Source of the DNA: Clostridium magnum DSM 2767
GTDB taxonomy: Bacteria > Bacillota > Clostridia > Clostridiales > Clostridiaceae
Direction: 5' to 3'
DNA: 64,000 nt
Assembly: GCF_001623875.1 (NCBI RefSeq)
Contig: NZ_LWAE01000002.1
Span: forward strand, 310,001 to 374,000
Shown piece after piece: positions 18,969 through 27,941 of this stretch; the first letter of the stretch is position 1, and the number at the start of each line of letters is the position of its first letter. The translations under genes and the position numbers were made by a program. The notes beneath the pieces were generated by a model. That model was not told where the DNA came from, did no database searches, and worked only from the letters and a program-made list of their open reading frames with translations.

Positions 18969-19015
18969 AAAAAAACTTGAATCAGATTGGGAAATATCTG
19001 ATTCAAGTTTTTTTT
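18969..19015 (+). terminator. trpP terminator made from repeat hairpin 1 (copy C)
   Basis: ACTTGAATCAGAT pairs with ATCTGATTCAAGT, extended by A/T pairs to about 19 bp, and ends in eight T's. The stem sequence is the outer stem of hairpin 1 of the dispersed element, so this terminator is either derived from a repeat copy or shares its origin. Confidence 0.85.
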
Positions 19016-19141
19016 ACGGGTAAGCTATAAGCTTACATTTGATTAGTGGAATGCTTATAGTAGTTTATCGGCTGATTTTCAGATTTATTTACTGGAAATG
19101 TTTGGATTTTAAAGCTGTATATCTATAGCTTTAGAAAACTA

Positions 19142-19567
19142 TTAGTTATACTTTTTAAGGATACCTTCTAGTATTCTGGCATGACGGCCTTCATCCTTAG
19201 AAGCTATATTAAAAAATTCTCTAGCAGATTCAATTTTAAGACTATTAGCTTTTAATGCATCAGTTTTTTTAGCGTTATTAGCAAAAATTTCTCCTTCTAA
19301 CATTTGTCTTATGTCCTGAAAACAATCATCCGTTATCATTCCGTTAAGTTCAGCACAAGTTGCAGCATGATCTATTTCTTCTAATGCCAAAACTTTTAGA
19401 ATTTCTGCAATATCACCATAGCCTTGTCTCTGGGCTTGACGAGCGATAGCCATATAAAGTCCTGCTTCTTTTGTCTCTCCGGTAAAAGTTTGTTTTACGG
19501 ACCTTTCAAGTTCAGTACCCTTAGTTTCTCCTAAGGCAGTTTCAAAAGTTAATTCAATTTTATCCAT
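19142..19567 (-). CDS. Rubrerythrin-like diiron protein without rubredoxin domain
   Basis: 141 residues forming a four-helix ferritin-like domain. Diiron-type glutamates and histidines are visible in FTGETKEAGLY, ALEEIDHAATC and DEGRHARILEGIL. The C-terminal rubredoxin CxxC pairs of classical rubrerythrin are absent. Such short erythrins are linked to peroxide and oxygen defence in anaerobes. AAGGGGGAT precedes the ATG. It follows 51 bases after a cysteine-rich gene on the same strand, so the two probably form an operon. Confidence 0.85.
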   Translation of the reverse strand: MDKIELTFETALGETKGTELERSVKQTFTGETKEAGLYMAIARQAQRQGYGDIAEILKVLALEEIDHAATCAELNGMITDDCFQDIRQMLEGEIFANNAKKTDALKANSLKIESAREFFNIASKDEGRHARILEGILKKYN

Positions 19568-19618
19568 AATTGTAAATCCCCCTTAAATAAATATTGTTTG
19601 TTAAATAGGAATTAAATA

Positions 19619-20056
19619 CTACCTTCTAGTATTTTTATAAGCTTCAAATATCTTAGTAGAAAGTTCTGTGTTATATTGTTTTACATCATCTATATATAAG
19701 AGAACGCTTCCGTTATAATCTAAAGGATTCCCAAATAAAATTACCTCACAAGCACTTCTAAGCATATTTATAATACATTCTTCATCATGATAAGCATTGC
19801 AGTTTTTACATTCATTAAGAATAAGCCCGATAGTGTCTACTATAGATTTTTCATCGAAAACTTTTGTATCAAACAAAGGTATGTTATCTATTTCACCATC
19901 AATAAATTGCTCCCCAGTTTTTAAACAGGTAAGAAGATTTTTTTTACAATAGCCAACTAAACAATTCTCCTTAGAGCATGTACCACAATCCTGTTCACTT
20001 AAGCAACATTTTCCTACAGCGGTAATAAGAGAATTGAAATTTATATCTGTTTCCAT
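19619..20056 (-). CDS. Cysteine-rich hypothetical protein
   Basis: 145 residues with many cysteines, most in the N-terminal third (CCLSEQDCGTC, CLVGYCKK, LLTC) and a later group (CKNCNAYHDEECI). The spacing suggests metal or Fe-S binding, but no known motif fits. The ATG at 20056 is chosen because AAGGAG lies nine bases upstream; the GTG three codons earlier would abut the ribosome site. Being upstream of and co-directional with the rubrerythrin-like gene suggests a redox or oxygen-stress role, which is inference. Confidence 0.65.
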   Translation of the reverse strand: METDINFNSLITAVGKCCLSEQDCGTCSKENCLVGYCKKNLLTCLKTGEQFIDGEIDNIPLFDTKVFDEKSIVDTIGLILNECKNCNAYHDEECIINMLRSACEVILFGNPLDYNGSVLLYIDDVKQYNTELSTKIFEAYKNTRR

Positions 20057-20145
20057 ACGCCCCACTCCTTAAATTAATCTATAATCAATATTATATAGTA
20101 TTGATTATAGATTATCAAATAAAATTTGGAATTAGAGGGTATAAA

Positions 20146-20185
20146 AAGCAGCTAATCTAGTGTTAAAAACTAGAATTAGCTGCTT
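20146..20185 (-). terminator. Terminator for the 131-residue minus-strand gene
   Basis: On the minus strand GCAGCTAATTCTAG pairs with CTAGATTAGCTGC and is followed by a T-run. Confidence 0.75.
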
Positions 20186-20197
20186 TGCTAAAAAATA

Positions 20198-20593
20198 TTA
20201 CTCATGTTCCATTTGATGAATACTCATTTCTCTATTTTTTTGTTTTTCTTCCACGGATGATAAAGTTTTTTCATCTAATCTTGAACCAAAATGCTCTAAA
20301 TATTCCTTTGTATCATCATAGTTTTCCTTTAAGTTTTCAAGTGGGTGATCGTCATATTCAGCACCATATACGATGTTATTCTTTATGTGCTGAATTTCTG
20401 CTTTTCTCTCAGCCTGTATATCTCTAGCATGTGCTCTATTTTTAGGATCCCCTATATCTGAATACTGTTCTAAGTGTCTTTCAGTTCTTGTGTAATTTTC
20501 TACAGTATCAATTAATTGGTCTAAACGATGTTCGTTTTGTTCCTGGAGTCTTCTTTTTTCTACTTCTCTATCGTGTTCTCTATCATTTGTCAT
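20198..20593 (-). CDS. Charged helical hypothetical protein
   Basis: 131 highly charged residues, rich in Glu, Arg, His and Asp, and predicted to be mostly helical (EVEKRRLQEQNEHRLDQLID; ARDIQAERKAEIQHIKNN). No membrane helix or cysteine. The ATG at 20593 (MTNDREHDRE) is preceded by GAGGAGGAA at ideal spacing; the in-frame ATG 12 codons upstream lacks a ribosome site. It has its own terminator. No family is recognised. Confidence 0.65.
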   Translation of the reverse strand: MTNDREHDREVEKRRLQEQNEHRLDQLIDTVENYTRTERHLEQYSDIGDPKNRAHARDIQAERKAEIQHIKNNIVYGAEYDDHPLENLKENYDDTKEYLEHFGSRLDEKTLSSVEEKQKNREMSIHQMEHE

Positions 20594-20712
20594 ATTGTAA
20601 TTCCTCCTCACTTCAATCGAATGATACAATGTTATTTTGAGTTTTCTCGTGAGGTTTGATACTATAAAATGTTTTCTAAATTTACAATTATTTTATCAAA
20701 TATAAGACATCT

Positions 20713-21549
20713 TCAAAAATAACTTAGGTTTTTCATGCTTAAATCCAAAGCTTTAAAGGAATGATTTAATGCTCCAGTAGAAATATAGTCTACACCAGTT
20801 TTTGCTATAGCCTGTATAGTATCTAAGGTAACATTTCCAGAGGCTTCAGTTTCTGCTTTTCCATCTATTATTCTTACAGAGGCTTTTAAAGTTTCTATAT
20901 CCATATTATCAAGCATTATAATATCAGCTTTAGCTTCTAGAGCTTCTTGAAGCTGATCTAAATTTTCTACTTCGACTTCTATCTTTCTTACAAAGGGAGC
21001 ATTTTTTCTTACTGCTTCAATAGCATTTTTTATTCCTCCAGCTGCATCTATATGGTTGTCTTTTATGAGAATTCCATCATTAAGTCCAAATCTATGATTG
21101 ACTCCGCCGCCTATTTTTACTGCATATTTTTCAAATAATCTCATGTTAGGTGTAGTTTTTCTTGTATCTAGAAGCTTAACATTAGTTCCTGCTAATTTTT
21201 CTACGAACTTTCCTGTAAGAGTAGCTATACCGCTCATTCTTTGAAGAAAATTTAAAGCAACTCGTTCACCACTTAATAATGTTCTTGTGTCTCCATATAT
21301 TTCTCCGATTTTTTCCCCCTTATGCACTAAAGTTCCATCTTGAACATAGAGTTTTACCTCAGCATTGCCTAAAATAACAAAAACTCTTTTGAAGATTTCA
21401 AGGCCGGCTATAACACCATCTTCTTTACATATCAAATCAACAGCAGCATTCTTACCTTCTTCAACTATAGCATTTGTAGTTATATCACCGTAGGACAAGT
21501 CTTCATTAAGAGCTCTTTTTATAATATCATCAGCAAGTAACCAATTCAT
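20713..21549 (-). CDS. nadC: Nicotinate-nucleotide pyrophosphorylase (quinolinate phosphoribosyltransferase)
   Basis: 278 residues, normal for NadC. It converts quinolinate and PRPP to nicotinate mononucleotide, CO2 and PPi. Typical segments: EDLSYGDITTNAI, LNFLQRMSGIATLT, LDTRKTTPNMRLFEKYAV, GGGVNHRFGL and IMLDNMD. It is the last gene of nadA-nadB-nadC and its start overlaps the end of nadB by 20 bases, suggesting translational coupling. GAGGAG precedes the ATG. Regulation is probably from the operator before nadA. Confidence 0.96.
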   Translation of the reverse strand: MNWLLADDIIKRALNEDLSYGDITTNAIVEEGKNAAVDLICKEDGVIAGLEIFKRVFVILGNAEVKLYVQDGTLVHKGEKIGEIYGDTRTLLSGERVALNFLQRMSGIATLTGKFVEKLAGTNVKLLDTRKTTPNMRLFEKYAVKIGGGVNHRFGLNDGILIKDNHIDAAGGIKNAIEAVRKNAPFVRKIEVEVENLDQLQEALEAKADIIMLDNMDIETLKASVRIIDGKAETEASGNVTLDTIQAIAKTGVDYISTGALNHSFKALDLSMKNLSYF

Positions 21550-22831
21550 CTTTTAAATCTCCTCTAAACTTCATTATATTGTTTATCAAAACTTTTTTAT
21601 TTATATTTTCATAGTATTCTATATTATATTTAAGTTTTGGAGCTTCTACATCTATTAGGGATAAATCATCGATTGTATTATTTATAGATAATGCTCCTCG
21701 CTTTGAGAAAACCAAGCCTTCTAAAAGAGAATTACTAGCTAATCTATTAGCACCGTGAATTCCAGTGCAGCTTACTTCTCCAAAAGCATATAAATTTTTC
21801 ATTGATGTTTTTCCATGTGAATCTACATCTATGCCACCCATAAAATAATGTTGGGCTGGAGAAACAGGTATAGCTTCTTTTGTTATATCAACGCCATTCT
21901 CCAGACATTTTTCATATATAGTAGGAAATCTTTTAATTATAAAATTTTTAGGCATAAAGCTAATATCAAGATAAACATTTTTTGATTTAGTTTTATGTTC
22001 TTCTTCATATATGTGTCTTGTGACTACATCTCTCGGCAATAGCTCATTTACAAAGCTTGCTCCGTTGCAGTTAATAAGCTTACCGCCTTCGCCTCTCACA
22101 GATTCGGAAATTAAGAATTTTCTTTCTGAAGATTTTTCAGTAAAAAAAGCAGTAGGGTGAAATTGTATATAATTTAGATTTTTAATCTTAATTATATTCT
22201 TTAAGGCAATAGCTATTCCATCACCAGTTATTATTCTTTGATTTGTAGAGTTCTTAAATATACCACCAATACCGCCTGTTGCCATTATAGTAATCTTAGC
22301 ATGTATATTAAATTGTTTATTACCCTTGATACATATTCCTCCAGCGCAGGTATTATATTTTTTTAGTATATCTATTAAGTGGCAATCTTCATATATCACT
22401 ATATTATTTTTTGATTTGACATTGTTTAGTAGGACTTCTTCTAATCTTTTCCCGGTTATATCCTTATAGTGCACGATTCTATTAATACTATGAGCAGCCT
22501 CACGGGTATAGCATAGACCTTCCCTATCCTTATCGAAGTCTACCCCTATATTAGTAAGATTGTTTATATTCTCAATGGATTCTTCTGCTAAAATTTTAAC
22601 TGCATTAACATCATTCTCATATTGGCCAGCTTTTAAAGTATCTTCAATAAAAGAATCTATGTCGGTAGAACCTCTTGCTACAGAGATACCACCCTGTGCT
22701 AGATTAGTATTACATTCATCTAATTTGCCCTTTGAGATCATAGTTATTTTTAAATCATTTTTTAGGTTAAGAGCAGAGTAAAGTCCAGCAACACCTGTAC
22801 CAATAATTAAAACATCAGTGAAAATATCCAT
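21530..22831 (-). CDS. nadB: L-aspartate oxidase
   Basis: 433 residues. N-terminal FAD-binding motif VLIIGTGVAGLYSA; also ISKGKLDECNTNLAQGGIS, ATGGIGGIF and SPAQHYFMGGI, all typical of NadB and the succinate dehydrogenase flavoprotein group. It oxidises L-aspartate to iminoaspartate, which NadA condenses with dihydroxyacetone phosphate. It is slightly shorter than enterobacterial NadB (about 540) because the C-terminal helical domain is reduced, as in other clostridial forms. CAGGAGG precedes the ATG, three bases after nadA ends. Confidence 0.96.
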   Translation of the reverse strand: MDIFTDVLIIGTGVAGLYSALNLKNDLKITMISKGKLDECNTNLAQGGISVARGSTDIDSFIEDTLKAGQYENDVNAVKILAEESIENINNLTNIGVDFDKDREGLCYTREAAHSINRIVHYKDITGKRLEEVLLNNVKSKNNIVIYEDCHLIDILKKYNTCAGGICIKGNKQFNIHAKITIMATGGIGGIFKNSTNQRIITGDGIAIALKNIIKIKNLNYIQFHPTAFFTEKSSERKFLISESVRGEGGKLINCNGASFVNELLPRDVVTRHIYEEEHKTKSKNVYLDISFMPKNFIIKRFPTIYEKCLENGVDITKEAIPVSPAQHYFMGGIDVDSHGKTSMKNLYAFGEVSCTGIHGANRLASNSLLEGLVFSKRGALSINNTIDDLSLIDVEAPKLKYNIEYYENINKKVLINNIMKFRGDLKDELVTC

Positions 22832-22834
22832 TTT

Positions 22835-23746
22835 TTACCTCCTGAGCTCGTGCATATTAATGAGAGCTCCATAAGCATTTAAACGTATTTCCTCATCAAT
22901 TTTTATATCGTATTCCATATTTAAAAGACTATTGTAAACATCCTTCAAATAAGTTTTTTTCATGTTAACACAGCTCATGCCACCGCCAGGAATGTAAAAT
23001 TTCTTTTCGGGATTTTTAGACTTAATTTGATGAAGGACACCTTCCTCAGTAACAATTAAGAATTTTTCATTTGAGTTATTATTTACAAAGTTTATAATTT
23101 CTCCTGTACTACCTATGAAGTCAGCAGCATCTCTTACAGGCTTTTCGCATTCAGGGTGGGCGGCTATTAAAATACCATTGTGAAGCTTTTTAGCGATTTC
23201 TAATTCTTCAACCTTTACTTTTTTGTGTGTTATACAGAAGCCATTCCAAATAATAAATTTTTTCTCTGGAACTTGCTCCTGGATGTATCCACCTAAGTTT
23301 TTATCGGGTAAAAATATTATTTCCTCTTCTTTTATATTTTTTATTATTTTTAAGGCATTAGATGAAGTGCAGCATACATCGGATAAAGCTTTTACTTCAG
23401 CAGAAGAATTTATATAACAAACAATCTTTGCATTTGGATGCTTCTCCTTTAACTCTTTAACTCCTTCAGCATCAGCCATGTCGGCCATAGGACATCCAGC
23501 GTCTATTGCAGGCAGAAGTACAGTCTTTTCAGGTGAAAGTATTTTAGCGCTTTCAGCCATAAATTTAACGCCACAAAAGACTATTACTTTTTCATCACAA
23601 TCTTTTGCAACCTTGCTTAAATAATAAGAATCACCAACAGCATCTGCTATATCCTGAATTTCAGGTCTTTGATAATAATGAGCTAGAATTATAGCACCTT
23701 TTTCTTTTTTTAATCTTAATATCTCTTCTTTTAAATTAATTTCCAT
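22835..23746 (-). CDS. nadA: Quinolinate synthase
   Basis: 303 residues. It makes quinolinate from iminoaspartate and dihydroxyacetone phosphate with a 4Fe-4S cluster. Cluster cysteines lie in VCYINSS, NGFCITH and HPECEKPV, and the substrate segment is LAHYYQRPEIQDIADAVGDS. The ATG at 23746 (MEINLKEEIL) is chosen because TTTGGAGG lies eight bases upstream; the longer frame begins in the promoter. First gene of the nad operon. A 22-bp NiaR-like palindrome overlaps the expected transcription start. Confidence 0.96.
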   Translation of the reverse strand: MEINLKEEILRLKKEKGAIILAHYYQRPEIQDIADAVGDSYYLSKVAKDCDEKVIVFCGVKFMAESAKILSPEKTVLLPAIDAGCPMADMADAEGVKELKEKHPNAKIVCYINSSAEVKALSDVCCTSSNALKIIKNIKEEEIIFLPDKNLGGYIQEQVPEKKFIIWNGFCITHKKVKVEELEIAKKLHNGILIAAHPECEKPVRDAADFIGSTGEIINFVNNNSNEKFLIVTEEGVLHQIKSKNPEKKFYIPGGGMSCVNMKKTYLKDVYNSLLNMEYDIKIDEEIRLNAYGALINMHELRR

Positions 23747-23779
23747 ATTTATGCCTCCAAACAATATACAATATAGAAT

Positions 23780-23801
23780 TACATGTGTATATACACTTGT
23801 A
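23780..23801. promoter_or_regulatory. NiaR-like operator before nadA
   Basis: TACATGTGTA-TA-TACACTTGTA is an inverted repeat with one mismatched position. It resembles the sites reported for the nicotinate-responsive repressor NiaR (YrxA) of Firmicutes. It lies just downstream of the -10 element, where bound repressor would block transcription. Confidence 0.7.
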
Positions 23802-23810
23802 TATAATAAA

Positions 23811-23839
23811 ATATTATCACTAAAATGTATGAATATCAA
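23811..23839 (-). promoter_or_regulatory. nad operon promoter
   Basis: Read on the minus strand: TTGATA (23839-23834), 17 bases, TAATAT (23816-23811). Confidence 0.75.
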
Positions 23840-23961
23840 CTAGGATAGACATAAAAAATAATAAGTTACTTTAATGATACTATAATACTAAAAAGTGCAT
23901 TATTGATATTTACTCTGTAATAAAATAAAATGAGAATAATTAAAAGAGAGGAGTGATATTA

Positions 23962-24147
23962 ATGCCAGTTGTTAAAATTGGGATGTCAAAGCTTACTAAA
24001 GAAAAGAAAAAAGAGGTAATAGAAAAAGTTTCTGAAACATTAAGCGAAATAACAAATGTACCAAAGCAGGCTTTTGTTGTACTTATTGATGAGTATGACA
24101 CTGATAACATAGGCGTAGGTGGCGTACAGCTGTCTGAACGTAAATAA
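23962..24147 (+). CDS. 4-oxalocrotonate tautomerase family protein
   Basis: 61 residues after the start Met, beginning with the catalytic proline (MPVVKIGMSK) that acts as N-terminal base after Met removal. Length and the ending VGVGGVQLSE-like segment (NIGVGGVQLSERK) fit the tautomerase family. The native substrate is unknown; no aromatic degradation genes lie nearby. The ATG at 23962, not an earlier ATT or GTG, is chosen because Pro must follow Met, and AGAGGAGTG is well placed upstream. It ends at a bidirectional terminator. Confidence 0.88.
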   Translation: MPVVKIGMSKLTKEKKKEVIEKVSETLSEITNVPKQAFVVLIDEYDTDNIGVGGVQLSERK

Positions 24148-24150
24148 TGC

Positions 24151-24185
24151 AAAAACTTCCCTAGAATATTCTAGCGGAAGTTTTT
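24151..24185. terminator. Bidirectional terminator
   Basis: AAAAACTTCC and GGAAGTTTTT, with an inner CTAGAATATTCTAG palindrome, lie between the convergent tautomerase and GDYXXLXY genes. Confidence 0.85.
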
Positions 24186-24197
24186 GTGTTATTTAAT

Positions 24198-24758
24198 CTA
24201 TTTTTTTAAGATAACATCATGTAGTAGAGCGTAACCTTTATATATTTTTATTTTAGCTAAGTAATTCCAAGTCATTTCACTTTCATATTTAAATTCATGA
24301 GTTGGTGTTAAACCTTCTTTTTCAGATGAAAAATATTTATCTAAATTATAATTTACATATACTCTTGGATCGATCTTATCATTTGGTTCTTCTTCTTGGT
24401 AAAGAGTAAAAAAGCATTTTAAATACAAACCTGAAGTGGGTTTTTTTAAGGTAATATAATCTACATCATAAAAGTTACCATTCTTTTTTAAAACAGCATA
24501 TCCATTCATAGGATTATAGTTTTTATATTCTTTATTTAATATTTCAGTAATGAATTTTGATCTATCCAAATGATTTATACTATATTCAATAGATAAATTT
24601 TTACCTCTGAAGGAATCGGAAGAACTATAAGCATTGGCCTTTATATATACTTCAGTTCCCTTATATAGAGTTAGTAGAGGAGTAATTGTCATAGAGAGGA
24701 GAATAACTACTGGAATGAGCATACATAACAAAAGTTTAGTTTTAAAGCTAATTTTCAA
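24198..24758 (-). CDS. GDYXXLXY-type exported or membrane protein
   Basis: 186 residues: an N-terminal membrane helix (TKLLLCMLIPVVILLSMTIT), then an extracytoplasmic domain with RGKNLSIEY in the place of the name motif, and a later YAVLKKNGNFYDVDYI. Genes of this family sit beside DUF2157 membrane proteins, as here; their role is unknown. The start is taken as the TTG at 24758, six to eight bases after AAAGGAGGAG, which overlaps the upstream gene by 11 bases. The longer frame would overlap by 56 bases with no ribosome site. Confidence 0.75.
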   Translation of the reverse strand: MKISFKTKLLLCMLIPVVILLSMTITPLLTLYKGTEVYIKANAYSSSDSFRGKNLSIEYSINHLDRSKFITEILNKEYKNYNPMNGYAVLKKNGNFYDVDYITLKKPTSGLYLKCFFTLYQEEEPNDKIDPRVYVNYNLDKYFSSEKEGLTPTHEFKYESEMTWNYLAKIKIYKGYALLHDVILKK

Positions 24759-25833
24759 CCTTTTCTCCTCCTTTTCGTCTAAATCTTTCAAAATAATAGC
24801 CAAAGCCTAATAGAATTAATCCACCTATTATAAAGAAAAGAGACTTAGGTATAAAGTCATATAAAGTATCAAAATAAAATCTCATTATTATAAAAAATAT
24901 AAAAAGAAGTGAAATTATGTTCTTTTTATTAGTTTGAAGTAATAAGAAAATCAAAAAACATATAGAAAATATTACGCTTATAATTTTGCTGTTTTGAACA
25001 GTAAAAAACTTTATGGCCTGCCAATTATCGGGGAAGGTAAGCATCAATCCGGTTACTCCGTATATAATATTTCCTTGAAGGTTAAAGATATATTTATGGT
25101 AACCTAAGTAACCAAAATACATGATTAATCCGATTATAAAGAATGTGAAAGTGCTGATAGTATAATTATTAATGTATTTTTCTAAGGTGAAGGCTATAGT
25201 ATAAAGTACTACTAAATTATTAAAAAATGTTATTATAGGATTAAAGAATAAACGTATGTTACAGTAATATATAAGTGGAATTGCACCAAGGATTGCAATA
25301 GGAAAAGTACCTAATGAAAAATGATCAACTATATATATGATTAAAAAAATATCACAGATTATAAATAGTATTTTATCTTTAACAAACAAACTATAAGGAA
25401 ATATACCTATAGCCCATAGTAGAAAAGCTGTGGAAAAATTGCCACCATAATTAAACATTTGACCAATTAAGAAAATACCAGAACCAAAGGTTAGTAAGCC
25501 AATATAAATAGAACTTATACTGGTTTTAGGGTAAGTTTCATAAAGCTTATAATAGATAAAGTTACAAATAAAAAATATCATCATTATGATGGAGAATTTA
25601 TAAGATTTACCTATAACCCTCCAGTTACTAGCTATAAAGCTTAGTATACCTAGTCCTAGCAGCAGAGAACCAACTAGTAATAATATAGTTACAAAGTTTA
25701 ATCCGGATTTTAGGGAATACTGGTTAAGTATATTACTGTGTTGTTCCTCCGATATCAAATTATTTTCTTTATAAAAAGAAAGTTCTTTATCTAGAAATTT
25801 AAAATTCTTTTTGGAAACACTTCTTTTATCCAT
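24748..25833 (-). CDS. DUF2157 multi-pass membrane protein
   Basis: 361 residues. An N-terminal soluble segment of about 45 residues (NNLISEEQHSNILNQY) is followed by about ten hydrophobic helices, as in DUF2157 proteins (LLVGSLLLGLGILSFIASNW is the typical first helix). Membrane protein of unknown function. AGGAGGTAG precedes the ATG. It is co-transcribed with the GDYXXLXY gene, whose start it overlaps. Confidence 0.82.
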   Translation of the reverse strand: MDKRSVSKKNFKFLDKELSFYKENNLISEEQHSNILNQYSLKSGLNFVTILLLVGSLLLGLGILSFIASNWRVIGKSYKFSIIMMIFFICNFIYYKLYETYPKTSISSIYIGLLTFGSGIFLIGQMFNYGGNFSTAFLLWAIGIFPYSLFVKDKILFIICDIFLIIYIVDHFSLGTFPIAILGAIPLIYYCNIRLFFNPIITFFNNLVVLYTIAFTLEKYINNYTISTFTFFIIGLIMYFGYLGYHKYIFNLQGNIIYGVTGLMLTFPDNWQAIKFFTVQNSKIISVIFSICFLIFLLLQTNKKNIISLLFIFFIIMRFYFDTLYDFIPKSLFFIIGGLILLGFGYYFERFRRKGGEKVEN

Positions 25834-26047
25834 ATCGACTACCTCCTTTTATATATTTTATCCAGCCACTACCTGTTCTAATACTTCCATTTTATTAAAA
25901 AATTAAAATAAAGGCAGCTAAGTTTGGATTTGTTAGACTAAGGATCTTATTTATATTTTATCATTTATAGGGCTCAATTAATATATTTTTAGGAATCAGT
26001 AAATAATAGATGATGAAAATCATTGTATTTAAAGGAGATATGTTTAT

Positions 26048-26173
26048 ATGGCAAAAGATAGTCAACCAGATAATAAACAAGCAAGATTGGAAAAAAGCAA
26101 TTTTGATACACCAATAACAAGAGAAACAGCTAAAAATCATAATAGAACTGATAAAAAACAGTCCAATAGATAA
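26048..26173 (+). CDS. Small polar protein, 41 residues
   Basis: A 41-codon frame beginning MAKDSQPDNKQARLEK and ending DKKQSNR, with AAAGGAGA eight bases before the ATG. Rich in Lys, Asn, Gln and Asp with no hydrophobic segment, like the other tiny proteins in this window. It ends in a large terminator hairpin. Composition suggests a spore-associated protein, but no known family fits. The 210 bases before it show nothing else. Confidence 0.55.
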   Translation: MAKDSQPDNKQARLEKSNFDTPITRETAKNHNRTDKKQSNR

Positions 26174-26175
26174 AA

Positions 26176-26239
26176 AACTTAACCTAGGGGAGGTATTTCT
26201 AGGAATATATCCGTAGAAATACCTCCCCTAGGTTAAGTT
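26176..26239. terminator. Large bidirectional terminator hairpin
   Basis: A stem of about 26 bp (26176-26201 with 26214-26239), including CTAGGGGAGG/CCTCCCCTAG, lies between the 41-residue gene and the convergent EamA gene. Confidence 0.75.
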
Positions 26240-26268
26240 AAGTGTTTCATATATTTTTCTAAGTTAAC

Positions 26269-27147
26269 TTAGCTTTTTTGGCATATATATACCCCTACGA
26301 TTATAAGGAACGTAGTAAATAGTTTTATGAGTGTAGCTGTTTCTCCTAAGATGAGAACAGAAAGAATTATTGAAAAAACAGGAACTAAGTTTATAAAAAT
26401 CGAAGTTTTAGAGGGGCCAATTTCTTTAATGGCCATTTGCTGAACTAAATACCCTATAACTGATGGAAATATGCTCATATATATTACAGCTACATATGAA
26501 TAATAAGGCACTTTGCTCATAAACTTAATTGGATTTTCGTAAGCAACAAAAGGGATTAAAAATATAGAGCAAAATACAAAGCTGTAAAAGGTTAAAGTAA
26601 TCGGTGAGTAGTTTGTCATGACTTTTTTACTATAAACAGAATAAGCTGCCCAAAATAAAACTGCTATGAGCATTAGTAAGTCACCTTTGTTAAAACCAAT
26701 ATTACTGATAGCAGATAAATTTGCATTAGTAATAGTCAAAAAAACTCCAATAAAAGAAAGTATTATTCCTAAAAACCTTTTGTATGTAATTTTATCTCTT
26801 AAAAACATAATACATAGAATCGTTGTTATTATAGGGTTTGATGCGCCTATAATTGATGAATTTATGGCTGTTGTATATTTTACAGCAGTAAAAAATAAAA
26901 CATGGTATCCAAACATACCAATTATACCTGTAAATAAAAATACTGGAATATCCTTTTTCTTAAGCTTGTATACTTGTTTTTCTTTATAAATAATTACAAA
27001 ATACAATATTATAGAAGCTATAGAAAATCTTAAAAATGTTAATGTAAAAGCAGGTATAAAGGTTATAGAAAGTTTAGCGGCAATAAAAGCACCTGCCCAA
27101 AATATAGTAGTTAAAATCATTAAAAAGTAAATTTTTCCTTCTGACAT
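26269..27147 (-). CDS. EamA/DMT-family transporter
   Basis: 292 residues with ten hydrophobic helices in two EamA repeats (about 8-135 and 152-288), for example WAGAFIAAKLSITFIPAFTL and IGASNPIITTILCIMFLRDK. The drug/metabolite transporter superfamily usually exports metabolites or amino acids; the substrate is unknown. GGAGGGGGA precedes the ATG. Single gene, divergent from a large palindrome. Confidence 0.88.
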   Translation of the reverse strand: MSEGKIYFLMILTTIFWAGAFIAAKLSITFIPAFTLTFLRFSIASIILYFVIIYKEKQVYKLKKKDIPVFLFTGIIGMFGYHVLFFTAVKYTTAINSSIIGASNPIITTILCIMFLRDKITYKRFLGIILSFIGVFLTITNANLSAISNIGFNKGDLLMLIAVLFWAAYSVYSKKVMTNYSPITLTFYSFVFCSIFLIPFVAYENPIKFMSKVPYYSYVAVIYMSIFPSVIGYLVQQMAIKEIGPSKTSIFINLVPVFSIILSVLILGETATLIKLFTTFLIIVGVYICQKS

Positions 27148-27264
27148 AATAATCCCCCTCCATATAAGCTACTCTATTTATACATTTATAGATAAAATTT
27201 GTCAACATTCTAATAGGTAATATGTACAAGTATAATAAGTTTTGTAACAGGACACTATAAATAA

Positions 27265-27548
27265 TATATAGGATTTATAATAGAATATATATGCTAAAGG
27301 CCGAAACTTAACTTACACTCCGGGATATGTTACCAAACTTCGGCACTATAAAAACTTTTAATCATTCTAAAGCTTAGTATTCTGAAAATCTAAGAATCTT
27401 TGATAAACTCGTACCTCAAACATATCAAAGATTCTAAGATTTTCTAAAATACTTCGCTAAGAATGATAAAAAAGTTTTTACATGTGTCTTCAGTTTTGGC
27501 AACACATCCCTGCGCATAAGCTAAGCTTCTGATTTTGAATCCTATATA
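27265..27548. repeat. Large imperfect palindrome, about 284 bp
   Basis: Two arms of about 125-140 bases with roughly 80 percent identity by eye flank a 17-base centre. The outer ends share TATATAGGATT and its complement. The inner 20 bp around AATCTAAGAATCTTTGATA are almost perfect. The arms carry no coding frame. This looks like a foldback element or MITE-like insertion rather than a terminator. It fills most of the gap between the EamA and 48-residue genes. Confidence 0.75.
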
Positions 27549-27698
27549 CAAAATTGTAAACTTATAAGTTAGCTTAATCTATGAAAGGTACTAACGTTGA
27601 AAATTGAAGTTCTATATAAAATGGAATTTAACTTAAAAATCGTGAATTAGCTTTCTTATCTGTGATTGTACTAATTTTTACGGAGGTGTTATCTGGTT

Positions 27699-27845
27699 AT
27701 GAAAATAGGCGATAAAAGAAACTATAAACAAAAAGGATTTAGAAGCCAAGGACAATTCGCAAAAAATCAAATAAAACAGACGATACAAAAGGGAGCATAT
27801 AACGAAAGTGGTTACAATAATAAAGATGGAGAACAGTTTGAGTAA
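27699..27845 (+). CDS. Small basic protein, 48 residues
   Basis: A 48-codon frame beginning MKIGDKRNYKQKGFRSQGQF and ending KDGEQFE, with GGAGGTG about ten bases upstream. Rich in Lys, Gln, Asn and Gly. It resembles the other tiny polar proteins here, and no family is recognised. It stands alone between a palindrome and the ABC transporter promoter. Confidence 0.55.
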   Translation: MKIGDKRNYKQKGFRSQGQFAKNQIKQTIQKGAYNESGYNNKDGEQFE

Positions 27846-27941
27846 TAATTAAATTCAAGAAATTTATTGGTGAAAATAATAAGCCTTCAATAAATCTTAG
27901 ATTATACTAAGTTGTGTAAAAGAAGACTATTATGGCATATG

